DNA of 7,056 nucleotides from Thermoplasmata archaeon (GTDB lineage: Archaea; Thermoplasmatota; E2; DHVEG-1): NCBI GenBank assembly GCA_030606465.1, contig JAUWGL010000043.1, forward strand, positions 1 to 7,056, written 5' to 3'. Below the pieces are notes generated by a model. The model searched no databases, was not told the origin of the DNA, and saw nothing but the letters and a program-made list of their open reading frames with translations. Each line of letters opens with the position of its first letter. Within the stretch, counting starts at the first letter, position 1. The position numbers and the translations under genes are program-made. Shown here in pieces: positions 1-6,810 of this stretch.

Positions 1-810
1 GGATCTAATTGATTCGAAATCTTTGTGGAATATAAAAATAGGGACGTTTATTCCATCACACGAGATATCTTCAATTCCTAAGTCGTTCATCAAAATATCA
101 ATTTTACCATATCCGACAAACTCTTGGAATATATAGTAAAAAACTCTATCCTTAGTTTCGCCTTTTAGATTGATATGTTTTTCTTTGACAATCTTATTTA
201 GTGCTTCTTCCAGATAAACTCTTTTTGTTTTATCATTCATTCCAAAAACATCTATATCTGCACGGACTCTGAAATAATAAATAAGCCTATCTTTGATGGT
301 TTGTTCTTCCTTGCTTAGTTCTGGTTCTATGACTACATAGCAGGATTCTTTTATTTTATCATCAAAAATAACTTTTCTTGAGCCTAAGCCTCTCCAGCCA
401 AAGCCAGTTTTTTCAGATAATACTTTACCCTGATGCACTGTCAGTCGAGTTAAACCAAGCTTCTTTTGATCATCTTCTTGTTTTGCTTCATTTAACTTTT
501 CTTGAAAACGTTTAGATTCTTTGAGTTCTAATGCTTTAGACGGTTTCAATTTTTTTTCTTTTTTTACAATCTTAAACTTTCTCATCACAGTTTTATTTTT
601 AGAGCTAGGTTTTTTAACCTTTCCTATTAGTTTAACTTTAGTAGCAGTATTTTGAGAATCATCTGATTTTTTATCTGCAATTTTTGGCTCGTCTTTAACT
701 CTAGGAGATTTAGCTTCTTTATTCTCATTTTTTTCTTTATCAATCATATCAATTTTCCTTGCAATCTCAGAATGAGAGTCATTCGTTTTTTCCTTTTTTC
801 TCAAGGACAT
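1..810 (-). CDS. Type II/IV secretion system ATPase (archaeal ArlI/FlaI-like), N-terminal part, cut by window edge
   Basis: This reading frame stays open for 270 codons from the ATG at 810 to the left edge, so the gene is partial and lacks its C-terminal half. Residues 1 to about 118 are a highly charged Lys/Glu-rich extension, probably disordered and cytoplasmic. From about 119 the sequence matches the N-terminal domain of archaeal type II/IV secretion ATPases as I know them: YVVIEPELS (158-166), FVGYGKIDIL (231-240) and the family hallmark IEDISCDG (246-253) followed by VPIFIFH. The Walker A, Asp box and Walker B motifs would lie beyond the edge and cannot be checked. Family members are hexameric ATPases that drive archaellum, type IV pilus or Tad-like filament assembly, usually with a polytopic TadC/ArlJ-type membrane partner encoded next to them. 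The start is supported by GGAG at 822-819, 8 nt upstream. The gene is divergent from the PKD protein gene. Which filament it serves cannot be told here. Confidence 0.9.
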   Translation of the reverse strand, partial: MSLRKKEKTNDSHSEIARKIDMIDKEKNENKEAKSPRVKDEPKIADKKSDDSQNTATKVKLIGKVKKPSSKNKTVMRKFKIVKKEKKLKPSKALELKESKRFQEKLNEAKQEDDQKKLGLTRLTVHQGKVLSEKTGFGWRGLGSRKVIFDDKIKESCYVVIEPELSKEEQTIKDRLIYYFRVRADIDVFGMNDKTKRVYLEEALNKIVKEKHINLKGETKDRVFYYIFQEFVGYGKIDILMNDLGIEDISCDGINVPIFIFHKDFESIRS

Positions 811-818
811 TACCTTCT

Positions 819-824
819 CTCCTC
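819..824 (-). promoter_or_regulatory. Ribosome binding site of the ATPase gene
   Basis: GAGGAG read on the minus strand lies 8 nt before the ATG at 810. It is a good match to the archaeal anti-SD and fixes the start codon. Confidence 0.7.
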
Positions 825-870
825 TTTATTGAAAGTAATTATTATTCAATTATTCAGCTTCAATACAAAT

Positions 871-885
871 ATAGTATAAATATTC
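871..885 (-). promoter_or_regulatory. Probable TATA box for the ATPase gene, nearly symmetrical
   Basis: On the minus strand the sequence reads TATTTATACTAT. On the plus strand the same bases give TATAAATA (875-882). With the usual archaeal spacing of about 25 nt, minus-strand transcription would start near 850 and give a leader of about 40 nt holding the ATPase SD. The same element could drive plus-strand transcription from near 905. It is inferred from sequence only; AT-rich intergenic DNA often contains chance TATA-like words. Confidence 0.4.
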
Positions 886-938
886 TACGATAATCTAATA
901 ATAATATTAGCTATAAGAGGTTGAAAGGAGAGAATTTA

Positions 939-1028
939 ATGATTTTTTCAATTGTTTGCTTCAAATCAAAATCAACATATATTTTTTGTAATTGGTTTTA
1001 TAAACACCCTATTGTTTTGATATTTTAG
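939..1028 (+). CDS. Possible 29-residue leader ORF upstream of the PKD protein gene
   Basis: A 29-codon ORF starts at the ATG at 939 and ends at TAG 1026-1028. It has GGAG at 927-930, 8 nt upstream, which is as good an SD as those of the real genes. The peptide is rich in Phe, Ile, Lys and aromatic residues, has two Cys (residues 7 and 17), and resembles no family I know. It ends 16 nt before the PKD protein start. Against it: a strong TATA box for the PKD gene lies inside it, the composition is what AT-rich non-coding DNA would give, and no conserved domain is visible. It could be a regulatory upstream ORF on a longer transcript, or simply chance. Confidence 0.2.
   Translation: MIFSIVCFKSKSTYIFCNWFYKHPIVLIF
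995..1004 (+). promoter_or_regulatory. TATA box for the PKD/beta-helix protein gene
   Basis: GTTTTATAAA lies about 45 nt upstream of the chosen ATG at 1045. Archaeal spacing would place the transcription start near 1025, giving a leader of about 20 nt that just includes the SD at 1035-1039. This also argues that the upstream ATG at 1033 is not the translation start. Confidence 0.45.
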
Positions 1029-1034
1029 TTTAAT

Positions 1035-1039
1035 GGAGG
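1035..1039 (+). promoter_or_regulatory. Ribosome binding site that decides the PKD protein start
   Basis: GGAGG is followed after 5 nt by the ATG at 1045. The in-frame ATG at 1033 overlaps this SD and has none of its own, so initiation at 1045 is preferred; the signal peptide then starts directly with MKK. Confidence 0.7.
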
Positions 1040-1044
1040 AAAAT

Positions 1045-2580
1045 ATGAAAAAAATCGCCATATTATCAATAGTTATCCTGTTATTTTCCTCATTCATAGT
1101 TATTTTTCCAGATGTCAGCGTTAAAGCTTCTGATTCCATTGTTTATGTTGATAATAGTAACATCGAGGGGCCCTGGGATGGAACGCAAGAGCATCCTTTT
1201 TTGAAAATTCAAGATGGGGTAAATGCTGCATCAACAGATGGAGTTGTATATGTTTTGAATGGTACATATTACGAGAACATAGTTATAACCAAAACAATTG
1301 AAATAAAGGGAAGTAGTAAAGGTAATGTGATCTTGGATGGTTCTGGATCTGGAAATGCAGTTCAAGTTACTGCAGATAATGTAACTATTCATTATTTTAC
1401 AATTAAAAATAGTACATATGGGATAAGGTTAAGTAGTTCATCTAATAACACCATAAAAGACAATACCATAAGAGATACAGATTATGGAATTTACTTAGGA
1501 GATTCATCTAATAATACTATATATCATAACAATTTTATCAATAATGCTCAAAATGCTTATGAAACAGAAAATAACACTTGGGATAATGGATATTCCTCTG
1601 GTGGAAACTACTGGGATGATTATACTGGAGAGGATACAGTTTATAATATAACTGGTGGAACAAGTCAAGATAGATATCCTTTAATGGATTATATTAACGA
1701 ATTACCTGCGCCTGATTTTATTTTTTTGCCGCCTGCTCCAACCACTCAAGATACCATTCAATTCACTGATAAATCAATTGATTCAGATGGATATATTACA
1801 TCCTGGTCGTGGGATTTTGATGATAAAAATACATCAAACCAGAAAAATCCAACTCACAGATATGCAGATGATGGAATATATACTGTAACTTTGAAGGTAA
1901 CTGATGATCTTGGAGTGTCAGCTAATAAATCGCATGGAATTAATGTATTAAATGTTGGGCCGACAGCAGATCTCAATTATGACCCAGCGGTTCCAACAGA
2001 TTTGCAAAATGTTAGTTTCACTGATGAATCAGTTGACTTGGATGGGTATATTACATCCTGGTCTTGGGATTTTGGTGATGGGAATACTTCCAAATTAAAA
2101 AATCCGTTTCATACATATGGTGATGACGGAGTATATGATGTAACATTAAATGTAGCCGATGATGACGGAGCAAGTGCAGTTATCCAAAAGCAGATAACTG
2201 TTCTAAATGTAGCACCATCAGTTGATTTCGTATATAATCCAAGAACTCCTACAACTAATGACATAATACAGTTCTTAGATATATCAAATGATCAAGATGG
2301 TACAATAGTCTCATGGAGTTGGGATTTAGGAGATGGAACCAAATCCACTGAACAATCTCCACCCGTTCACAAATATACATATGGAGGATCTTACAAAGCC
2401 TCATTAACAGTTACCGATAATGATGGTGCTTCTAATACAATTACAAAAAACGTAAAAATCGCTGAGGAAGCTACAATACATGAAGATTATGCCGGTTGGA
2501 TTATTATTCTTATTGTTTTTCTTGTAATATTTGTAATACTGATTGGTGCTGTATTTTATATATATAAAAAATATGGATGA
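1045..2580 (+). CDS. Secreted, membrane-anchored surface protein with beta-helix and three PKD domains
   Basis: This is a 511-residue protein starting at ATG 1045 (an in-frame ATG at 1033 would add four residues). Residues 1-28 form a Sec signal peptide: MKK, a hydrophobic core, then VKAS. Residues about 33-218 form a short NosD-like right-handed beta-helix, with repeated SNNTI...N turns and the family cap motif NTWDNG...GGNYWDDY (177-193) ending in DRYPLM (209-214). Three PKD domains follow at about 221-303, 304-388 and 389-475, with cores WDFDD (256), WDFGDG (341) and WDLGDG (426). Residues 485-507 are a C-terminal membrane helix ending in KKYG, so the bulk faces outside. Many N-x-S/T sequons suggest N-glycosylation. 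NosD-like and PKD modules are known for carbohydrate or protein binding; an adhesin or envelope role is inferred. No catalytic residues are evident. It is divergent from the ATPase gene and convergent with the DUF11 protein gene. Confidence 0.9.
   Translation: MKKIAILSIVILLFSSFIVIFPDVSVKASDSIVYVDNSNIEGPWDGTQEHPFLKIQDGVNAASTDGVVYVLNGTYYENIVITKTIEIKGSSKGNVILDGSGSGNAVQVTADNVTIHYFTIKNSTYGIRLSSSSNNTIKDNTIRDTDYGIYLGDSSNNTIYHNNFINNAQNAYETENNTWDNGYSSGGNYWDDYTGEDTVYNITGGTSQDRYPLMDYINELPAPDFIFLPPAPTTQDTIQFTDKSIDSDGYITSWSWDFDDKNTSNQKNPTHRYADDGIYTVTLKVTDDLGVSANKSHGINVLNVGPTADLNYDPAVPTDLQNVSFTDESVDLDGYITSWSWDFGDGNTSKLKNPFHTYGDDGVYDVTLNVADDDGASAVIQKQITVLNVAPSVDFVYNPRTPTTNDIIQFLDISNDQDGTIVSWSWDLGDGTKSTEQSPPVHKYTYGGSYKASLTVTDNDGASNTITKNVKIAEEATIHEDYAGWIIILIVFLVIFVILIGAVFYIYKKYG
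1786..2078 (+). repeat. Near-identical core segments of PKD domains 1 and 2
   Basis: The 38 nt at 1786-1823 and 2041-2078 differ at three positions and lie exactly 255 nt (85 codons) apart. Both encode DGYITSWSWDF. The third PKD copy is clearly more diverged, so domains 1 and 2 are the most recent duplication or have been homogenised. Confidence 0.75.
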
Positions 2581-2583
2581 AAA

Positions 2584-2600
2584 CATTTTAATTTTTAGGT
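2584..2600 (+). terminator. Possible T-rich terminator after the PKD protein gene
   Basis: A short T-rich stretch (CATTTTAATTTTTAGG) begins 3 nt after the stop codon. Archaeal transcription commonly ends at U-tracts without a hairpin. The tract is weak and this is only a likely call. Confidence 0.35.
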
Positions 2601-2620
2601 ATTGCTCATATTATTGCTTT

Positions 2621-2639
2621 AAAAAAAGAAAAAAAAGAG
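2621..2639 (-). terminator. T-tract terminator after the DUF11 protein gene
   Basis: Read on the minus strand, CTCTTTTTTCTTTTTTT follows the TAA at 2657-2655 by about 15 nt. Two long T-runs are typical of archaeal intrinsic termination and would separate this gene from the convergent PKD gene. Confidence 0.6.
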
Positions 2640-2654
2640 AGTTGTTATCCCTGT

Positions 2655-5600
2655 TTATTGTTTTGTGGTTTGTTTTGTTTTTGGTTTTGCAGATTGTTTT
2701 GCAGTTGATTTTGTAATCTTTTGTTTTCCTTTCTTTTTGTCTCTGCGTCTTTTGTCTAAAAGGAATAGAAGTATACTTAGGAATAATAGCAGTAATAGTA
2801 TTAGAGGCAACAAAATATTGCCTTCCTCTGCCTCTTGTTTATCTGGTTCAGGTTCATTTATTTCAATTGTTAACTCTTCAGTTGTAATTGTGCTGTTGTC
2901 ATCAGCTGTAATTTTTATTTTATATTCTCCAGAATCTTTCCATTTATAAGATGCTTTGAATGGAATGCCTGATGGTAAGAAGTCGCTTTCAGTTGTATTT
3001 CCGTCTCCCCAGTCTATGATATATTTGATATCGTCTCCATCTTCATCTGTTGATACAACTGTGAAGTTATAGGATACGTTTTGTGTTCCATTTTGTGGAC
3101 CTGTTATTTCAGGTTGACTTGGAGGGCTGTTTAGTTTAGCAATTAATGCAAATGTTGTGTTGATATTGCTGGCGCCTTCGTCATCAAATACTCTTAATGA
3201 TATGTTGTATCGTCCTGGTTTGCTGTATATATATGTTGGTGTTGCTCCTGAGTCATTGTACCATTCGCCTTCATCGGAGAATTTCCAGTCATATCTTTCT
3301 ATTGATTCTCCACCTTCATCGTTATCATGACTTTCTGTTGCGTTAAATTGAATTTCGTCATCTACTGATGCATAGTAAGGTCCATCTGTTTTTGCTGTTG
3401 GATCTTTGTGCTCATCTGGTAAGCCGCCACCGCCTCCGCCATCGGAGCCATCGTCGTCACCGGAGTCGCCACCGCCTCCGCCGCCACCGTTGTCGTCATC
3501 GTCATCTTCCTCTTCGTCAACTGTTACATCTTCGTCATCCTCATCGTTATCATCATCAGGGTCATAAGAGTCATCTTCAACAGTAGCAATGTTTGTAATT
3601 GTTCCTGAAAAACCATCATTAACTGTTACATTAACTCTGATTATTACTGACTCGTTTACATCCATAGATGCAATAATCCACCAATATGTTGATCCATTGC
3701 TGCCACTTGGTAACAAGTTTGAATCAGCGAAAGTCACTCCATTTGGTAGCATATCAGTGACATTGACATCTAATGCTACATCTGGTCCATGATTTGTGAC
3801 ATTTAGATAGTAAATAACAAGATCGCCAGCATAAAGTGGTTCAGTAAATTCAGATGTTTTTTCAATACTGAGATCAGATATAGTTACAACTTCTATCTCA
3901 TCATCGTCCTCATCGTCTTCATCATCGGGGTCATAAGAATCTTCCTCAACATATGCAAGATTTGTAATTGTTCCATAGAAACTCTCGTTAACAGTTACAT
4001 TGATTTTAATAATAACTGATTCACCAGCAATAAGTGATGGAATAAACCATCTGTATACAGAGCCACTGACTTCATCAGCCATAGGCATTGCACCAACAAA
4101 TGTTACACCGTCAGGTAGCATATCAGTGATATTGATATTTGTTGCTAGATCTGGGCCATGATTTGTGACATTTATAGTATAAACTATAAGGCTACCAGCA
4201 TGAGCGGGTGCGACAAATTCAGAAGATTTTTCAATGCTAAGATCTGCTACTGGTAAAACTTCTATCTCATCACCATCCTCATCATTTTCATCATCAGGAT
4301 CATGAGAATCTTCCTCAACATAAGCAAGATTTGTAATTGTTCCTGAAAAACCATCATTAACTGTTACATTAACTCTGATTATTACTGATTCGCCGACGTC
4401 CATCGAAACAATAACCCATCTGTATTCAGATCCAATAACTTCACTGGGCATAGGCATCGCATCAACAAAAGTAACGCCATATGGGAGAACATCAACAACA
4501 TTGACATTCAATGCAATATCTGGACCATGATTGGTTACATTCAAATAATAAACAATAGAACTACCAGCATGAACTGGTTCATCATATTCAGATGTTTTTT
4601 CAATACTAAGATCAGCTATTCCTGTTACGTATGTTTCTACGCTGTCTTCGTTATTACCAAGTAAAAGATCATGTGTATCACTGGTTACTTGTGCTGTGTT
4701 TACTATTGTTCCCATTGCATCAGCTGATACGTTTATCTCAATGACAAATGATTCACCCGCGTTGAGCGAGGCTAGGTTCCAGTAGTATGTTTGACCAGTA
4801 TTTCCACTAGGAGCTGGATCTGCAGATAAGAATGTTACATCTGCAGGTAATGTATCTGAAACTACTACGTTTTCAGCTGCATGTGGGCCATTATTTGTAA
4901 CCGTGATTGAATAAGTTAGTTCATCTCCTACAATAACTGCATCAGCGCTAGCTGTTTTTTCAATACTAAGATCAGCTGCATCGCCTATTGCAACAGCTTT
5001 GCTAGCCATATTGTTTTCAGATACAGGATCATAAGTATCACTTGATACTTCCACATTGTTTGTAAGTATTCCAGAACTGCTGGATCCTACTAAAACATCT
5101 ATTGTAATTGTTTCTGATCCGCCATTTGCTATTGAAGCAAAATTCCAGAAGTATAATGAACCGCTGTTTCCACTAGGAGCTGGACTAGCGCTAACAAAAG
5201 ATACTCCATCTGGAAGCATATCGCTAACGTTTACACCTGTTGAAACATCAGGACCATTGTTTGATACAACAACTGTATAAGTGAGTGCATCTCCAGGATA
5301 TAGGGAATCTAAATCACTAGATTTGCTAATGCTAAGATCAGCTGCACTACCAATAGTTGTTGTTTCGCTAACCGCATTGTTTCCAGATGCAGGATCAAAA
5401 GTATCACTTGACACCTCTGCATTGTTTGTAACTACAGTTGATGCTATATTATCAACAGAGACTAAAATTGATATATCCATTGAGCTACCAACTGCAAGTG
5501 ATGCTAGATTCCAGGTTAATGTTGAACCAGATACATCAGAAGGAGCTGGACTAGCGCTAACAAAAGAGACTCCTGCTGGTAAGTAATCAACAATAACTAC

Positions 5601-6734
5601 GTTTTCTGCAGCATATATACCATTATTTGATATATGTAGATTATAAGTAAATGAGTCTCCAGGATATACTGGATCAGCGCTATCAGATTTTATAATGCTT
5701 AAATCAGCTGTTTCTATTACTGTTGTTTCTTCAGTATCATAGTTGTTACCTGCTACTGGATCACGTGTATCATTGTTTGCAAAAGCAGTATTGGATATTA
5801 CTCCTGTAAAGCTACTACTTACTGTTACATATATGAGTATTTCATAGGATTCACCAACTGTAAGACTTGGAATATTCCAAAATAAGTTTGGTAAACTTCC
5901 ACCAGATGCTGAAGGAGTTGCACTATTAAATACAAGATTTGCTGGTATTTCATCTGTAACATTTATGTTATAAGCAACATGTGGACCATGGTTTGTAACT
6001 AGTAATGAATATGTGAAGGAATCACCAGGGTATACAGGGTCAACGCTATCAGATTTTACAATACTAATATCTGCTTTTGAAAGATCTGTATCCCAGTAGT
6101 TGTTTGATCTATCAATATCTGGTGCTTGGTCAAGATTTGGATTTTCCTGATCAGTAGCCCAGGTAAAGTATGAGTATATTGGGTTAGAAATTTCTGTTAA
6201 TTTTATGCAGACATCAATGCAGTTACCTTCGATTCTATATGATGCTATGCTGTTGTTAGTGATTTTTCCAGGTGCAACTAAGTAATCAAGATAGTCGTCA
6301 CCTATAAAGCCATCACCATTGAGATCTTCTAATAGATAGATGTCGCCAATGCCATCTCCACCAGGTTTAGGTGAGTCTTCTACAAAGAGCAGATATTCTG
6401 CATCGAAAACGTTTCCACCGCTCTGTCCCATATTATGAGGATCATCAATATCTATGAACCATTTGTATCTACCTTCTGGTTCAGCGGTAAAATTAGGTGA
6501 TGCGTAGCATTCGAGTCTGAAGTAGAGGTATTCATCATCTACGTTATAGAGTGCATATTGAACATCTCTATAGTCATCACTATCACCGTTTTCTGTTGGA
6601 TCTGAGTCAATTAGCATCCAAGAAGTTGGCCATTGGATTCCGTTTTCAGGTTCTTCAGCTATTGTTATAGCTGCAAATGCACTTACAATAATTAGCATTT
6701 GTGTGATTGCTATTACACTTAGTTTTGCTTTCAT
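2655..6734 (-). CDS. Giant membrane-anchored surface protein with seven DUF11 repeats and two PKD-like domains
   Basis: This is a 1359-residue protein from ATG 6734; GGAG at 6749-6746 lies 11 nt upstream. An in-frame GTG at 6743, only 2 nt from that SD, would add three residues and is less likely. Order: signal peptide 1-26; N-terminal domain 27-220 with an EF-hand-like loop DLNGDGFIGDDY (137-148) and a Cys pair in GNCIDVCIKL; seven DUF11 repeats starting at 221, 343, 465, 587, 707, 830 and 953, each opening with ADLSIEK-like and containing TNHGPD...LP.GV.F; an acidic run (1053-1081); a Gly/Asp linker (1082-1104); PKD-like domains at 1112-1202 and 1203-1292 (WGDG at 1242); membrane helix 1307-1326; a 33-residue cytoplasmic tail with 15 Lys/Arg. 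DUF11 repeats are Ig-like stalk modules of large prokaryotic surface proteins. A role as rigid stalk adhesin or envelope protein is inferred. There is no PGF-CTERM or LPxTG signal, so anchoring is by the helix. Many N-x-S/T sequons are present. Confidence 0.92.
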   Translation of the reverse strand: MKAKLSVIAITQMLIIVSAFAAITIAEEPENGIQWPTSWMLIDSDPTENGDSDDYRDVQYALYNVDDEYLYFRLECYASPNFTAEPEGRYKWFIDIDDPHNMGQSGGNVFDAEYLLFVEDSPKPGGDGIGDIYLLEDLNGDGFIGDDYLDYLVAPGKITNNSIASYRIEGNCIDVCIKLTEISNPIYSYFTWATDQENPNLDQAPDIDRSNNYWDTDLSKADISIVKSDSVDPVYPGDSFTYSLLVTNHGPHVAYNINVTDEIPANLVFNSATPSASGGSLPNLFWNIPSLTVGESYEILIYVTVSSSFTGVISNTAFANNDTRDPVAGNNYDTEETTVIETADLSIIKSDSADPVYPGDSFTYNLHISNNGIYAAENVVIVDYLPAGVSFVSASPAPSDVSGSTLTWNLASLAVGSSMDISILVSVDNIASTVVTNNAEVSSDTFDPASGNNAVSETTTIGSAADLSISKSSDLDSLYPGDALTYTVVVSNNGPDVSTGVNVSDMLPDGVSFVSASPAPSGNSGSLYFWNFASIANGGSETITIDVLVGSSSSGILTNNVEVSSDTYDPVSENNMASKAVAIGDAADLSIEKTASADAVIVGDELTYSITVTNNGPHAAENVVVSDTLPADVTFLSADPAPSGNTGQTYYWNLASLNAGESFVIEINVSADAMGTIVNTAQVTSDTHDLLLGNNEDSVETYVTGIADLSIEKTSEYDEPVHAGSSIVYYLNVTNHGPDIALNVNVVDVLPYGVTFVDAMPMPSEVIGSEYRWVIVSMDVGESVIIRVNVTVNDGFSGTITNLAYVEEDSHDPDDENDEDGDEIEVLPVADLSIEKSSEFVAPAHAGSLIVYTINVTNHGPDLATNINITDMLPDGVTFVGAMPMADEVSGSVYRWFIPSLIAGESVIIKINVTVNESFYGTITNLAYVEEDSYDPDDEDDEDDDEIEVVTISDLSIEKTSEFTEPLYAGDLVIYYLNVTNHGPDVALDVNVTDMLPNGVTFADSNLLPSGSNGSTYWWIIASMDVNESVIIRVNVTVNDGFSGTITNIATVEDDSYDPDDDNDEDDEDVTVDEEEDDDDDNGGGGGGGDSGDDDGSDGGGGGGLPDEHKDPTAKTDGPYYASVDDEIQFNATESHDNDEGGESIERYDWKFSDEGEWYNDSGATPTYIYSKPGRYNISLRVFDDEGASNINTTFALIAKLNSPPSQPEITGPQNGTQNVSYNFTVVSTDEDGDDIKYIIDWGDGNTTESDFLPSGIPFKASYKWKDSGEYKIKITADDNSTITTEELTIEINEPEPDKQEAEEGNILLPLILLLLLFLSILLFLLDKRRRDKKKGKQKITKSTAKQSAKPKTKQTTKQ
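3426..3482 (-). repeat. GC-rich Gly/Asp linker with an internal direct repeat
   Basis: The 15-nt word GCCACCGCCTCCGCC (plus strand) occurs at 3426-3440 and 3468-3482, 42 nt (14 codons) apart and in frame. It encodes the two glycine runs that flank DSGDDDGSD. This patch is much richer in G and C than the surrounding gene and favours GGC codons, consistent with recent growth by slippage or short duplication. It probably acts as a flexible hinge between the DUF11 stalk and the PKD domains. Confidence 0.7.
3592..3650 (-). repeat. 59-nt exact repeat, copy in DUF11 repeat 7
   Basis: This stretch is identical to 4330-4388, which lies in repeat 5. Both encode SVIIRVNVTVNDGFSGTITN. The copies are 738 nt apart, exactly two repeat units (246 codons). 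The equivalent stretch of the intervening repeat 6 has many differences. Confidence 0.85.
4330..4388 (-). repeat. 59-nt exact repeat, copy in DUF11 repeat 5
   Basis: Partner of the identical stretch in repeat 7 at 3592-3650. It covers residues 783-802. The flanking parts of repeats 5 and 7 are clearly less similar in DNA than this block. Confidence 0.85.
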
Positions 6735-6810
6735 ATTTTGCACTACTCCATGTCATATTTTCTTTAAAGATATTATTATTTTTGTTTTACTATAATAATT
6801 AGCAGTCTTA

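Larger units (their letters stand above)
3510..6074 (-). repeat. Array of seven tandem DUF11-coding repeats
   Basis: Seven in-frame units of 120-123 codons encode residues 221 to about 1075. Repeats 5-7 form a more recent subgroup sharing NVTNHGPD, SVII and VNVTVN blocks and acidic ends. Repeats 2 and 3 share their own block SFVSASPAPS, with 27 identical nt within 5176-5202 and 5543-5569 (approximate positions). Repeat 1 is the most distinct. The pattern implies stepwise expansion of the stalk. Confidence 0.85.

Noticed and set aside
2497..2577. Archaeosortase (PGF-CTERM) or sortase (LPxTG) sorting signal at the C-terminus of the surface proteins
   Set aside because: Neither protein has a PGF or LPxTG-like motif ahead of its hydrophobic segment; both look like plain C-terminal membrane anchors.
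2404..2586. Minus-strand ORF of 60 codons over the end of the PKD gene
   Set aside because: It is antisense to the membrane anchor region and has low-complexity Ile/Tyr/Asn/Lys composition; the plus-strand frame is clearly the real one.
2665..2949. Plus-strand ORF of 94 codons at the end of the DUF11 gene
   Set aside because: It is the antisense of the Lys-rich tail and membrane helix, giving a false Phe/Cys-rich protein.
3368..3586. Plus-strand ORF of 72 codons rich in His and Arg
   Set aside because: It is the antisense of the Asp/Gly linker of the DUF11 protein; His/Arg richness is what the complement of GAT/GAC and GGN codons gives. No SD is evident.
5056..5586. Two adjacent plus-strand ORFs of 74 and 101 codons
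   Set aside because: They are opposite-strand shadows of DUF11 repeats 2 and 3. Similar shadows recur because the repeats themselves recur (compare 3589-3792).
3510..6074. CRISPR-like or non-coding tandem repeat array
   Set aside because: The period is about 366 nt, in frame, with diverged units and no short conserved repeat with unique spacers; it is a protein-coding domain array.
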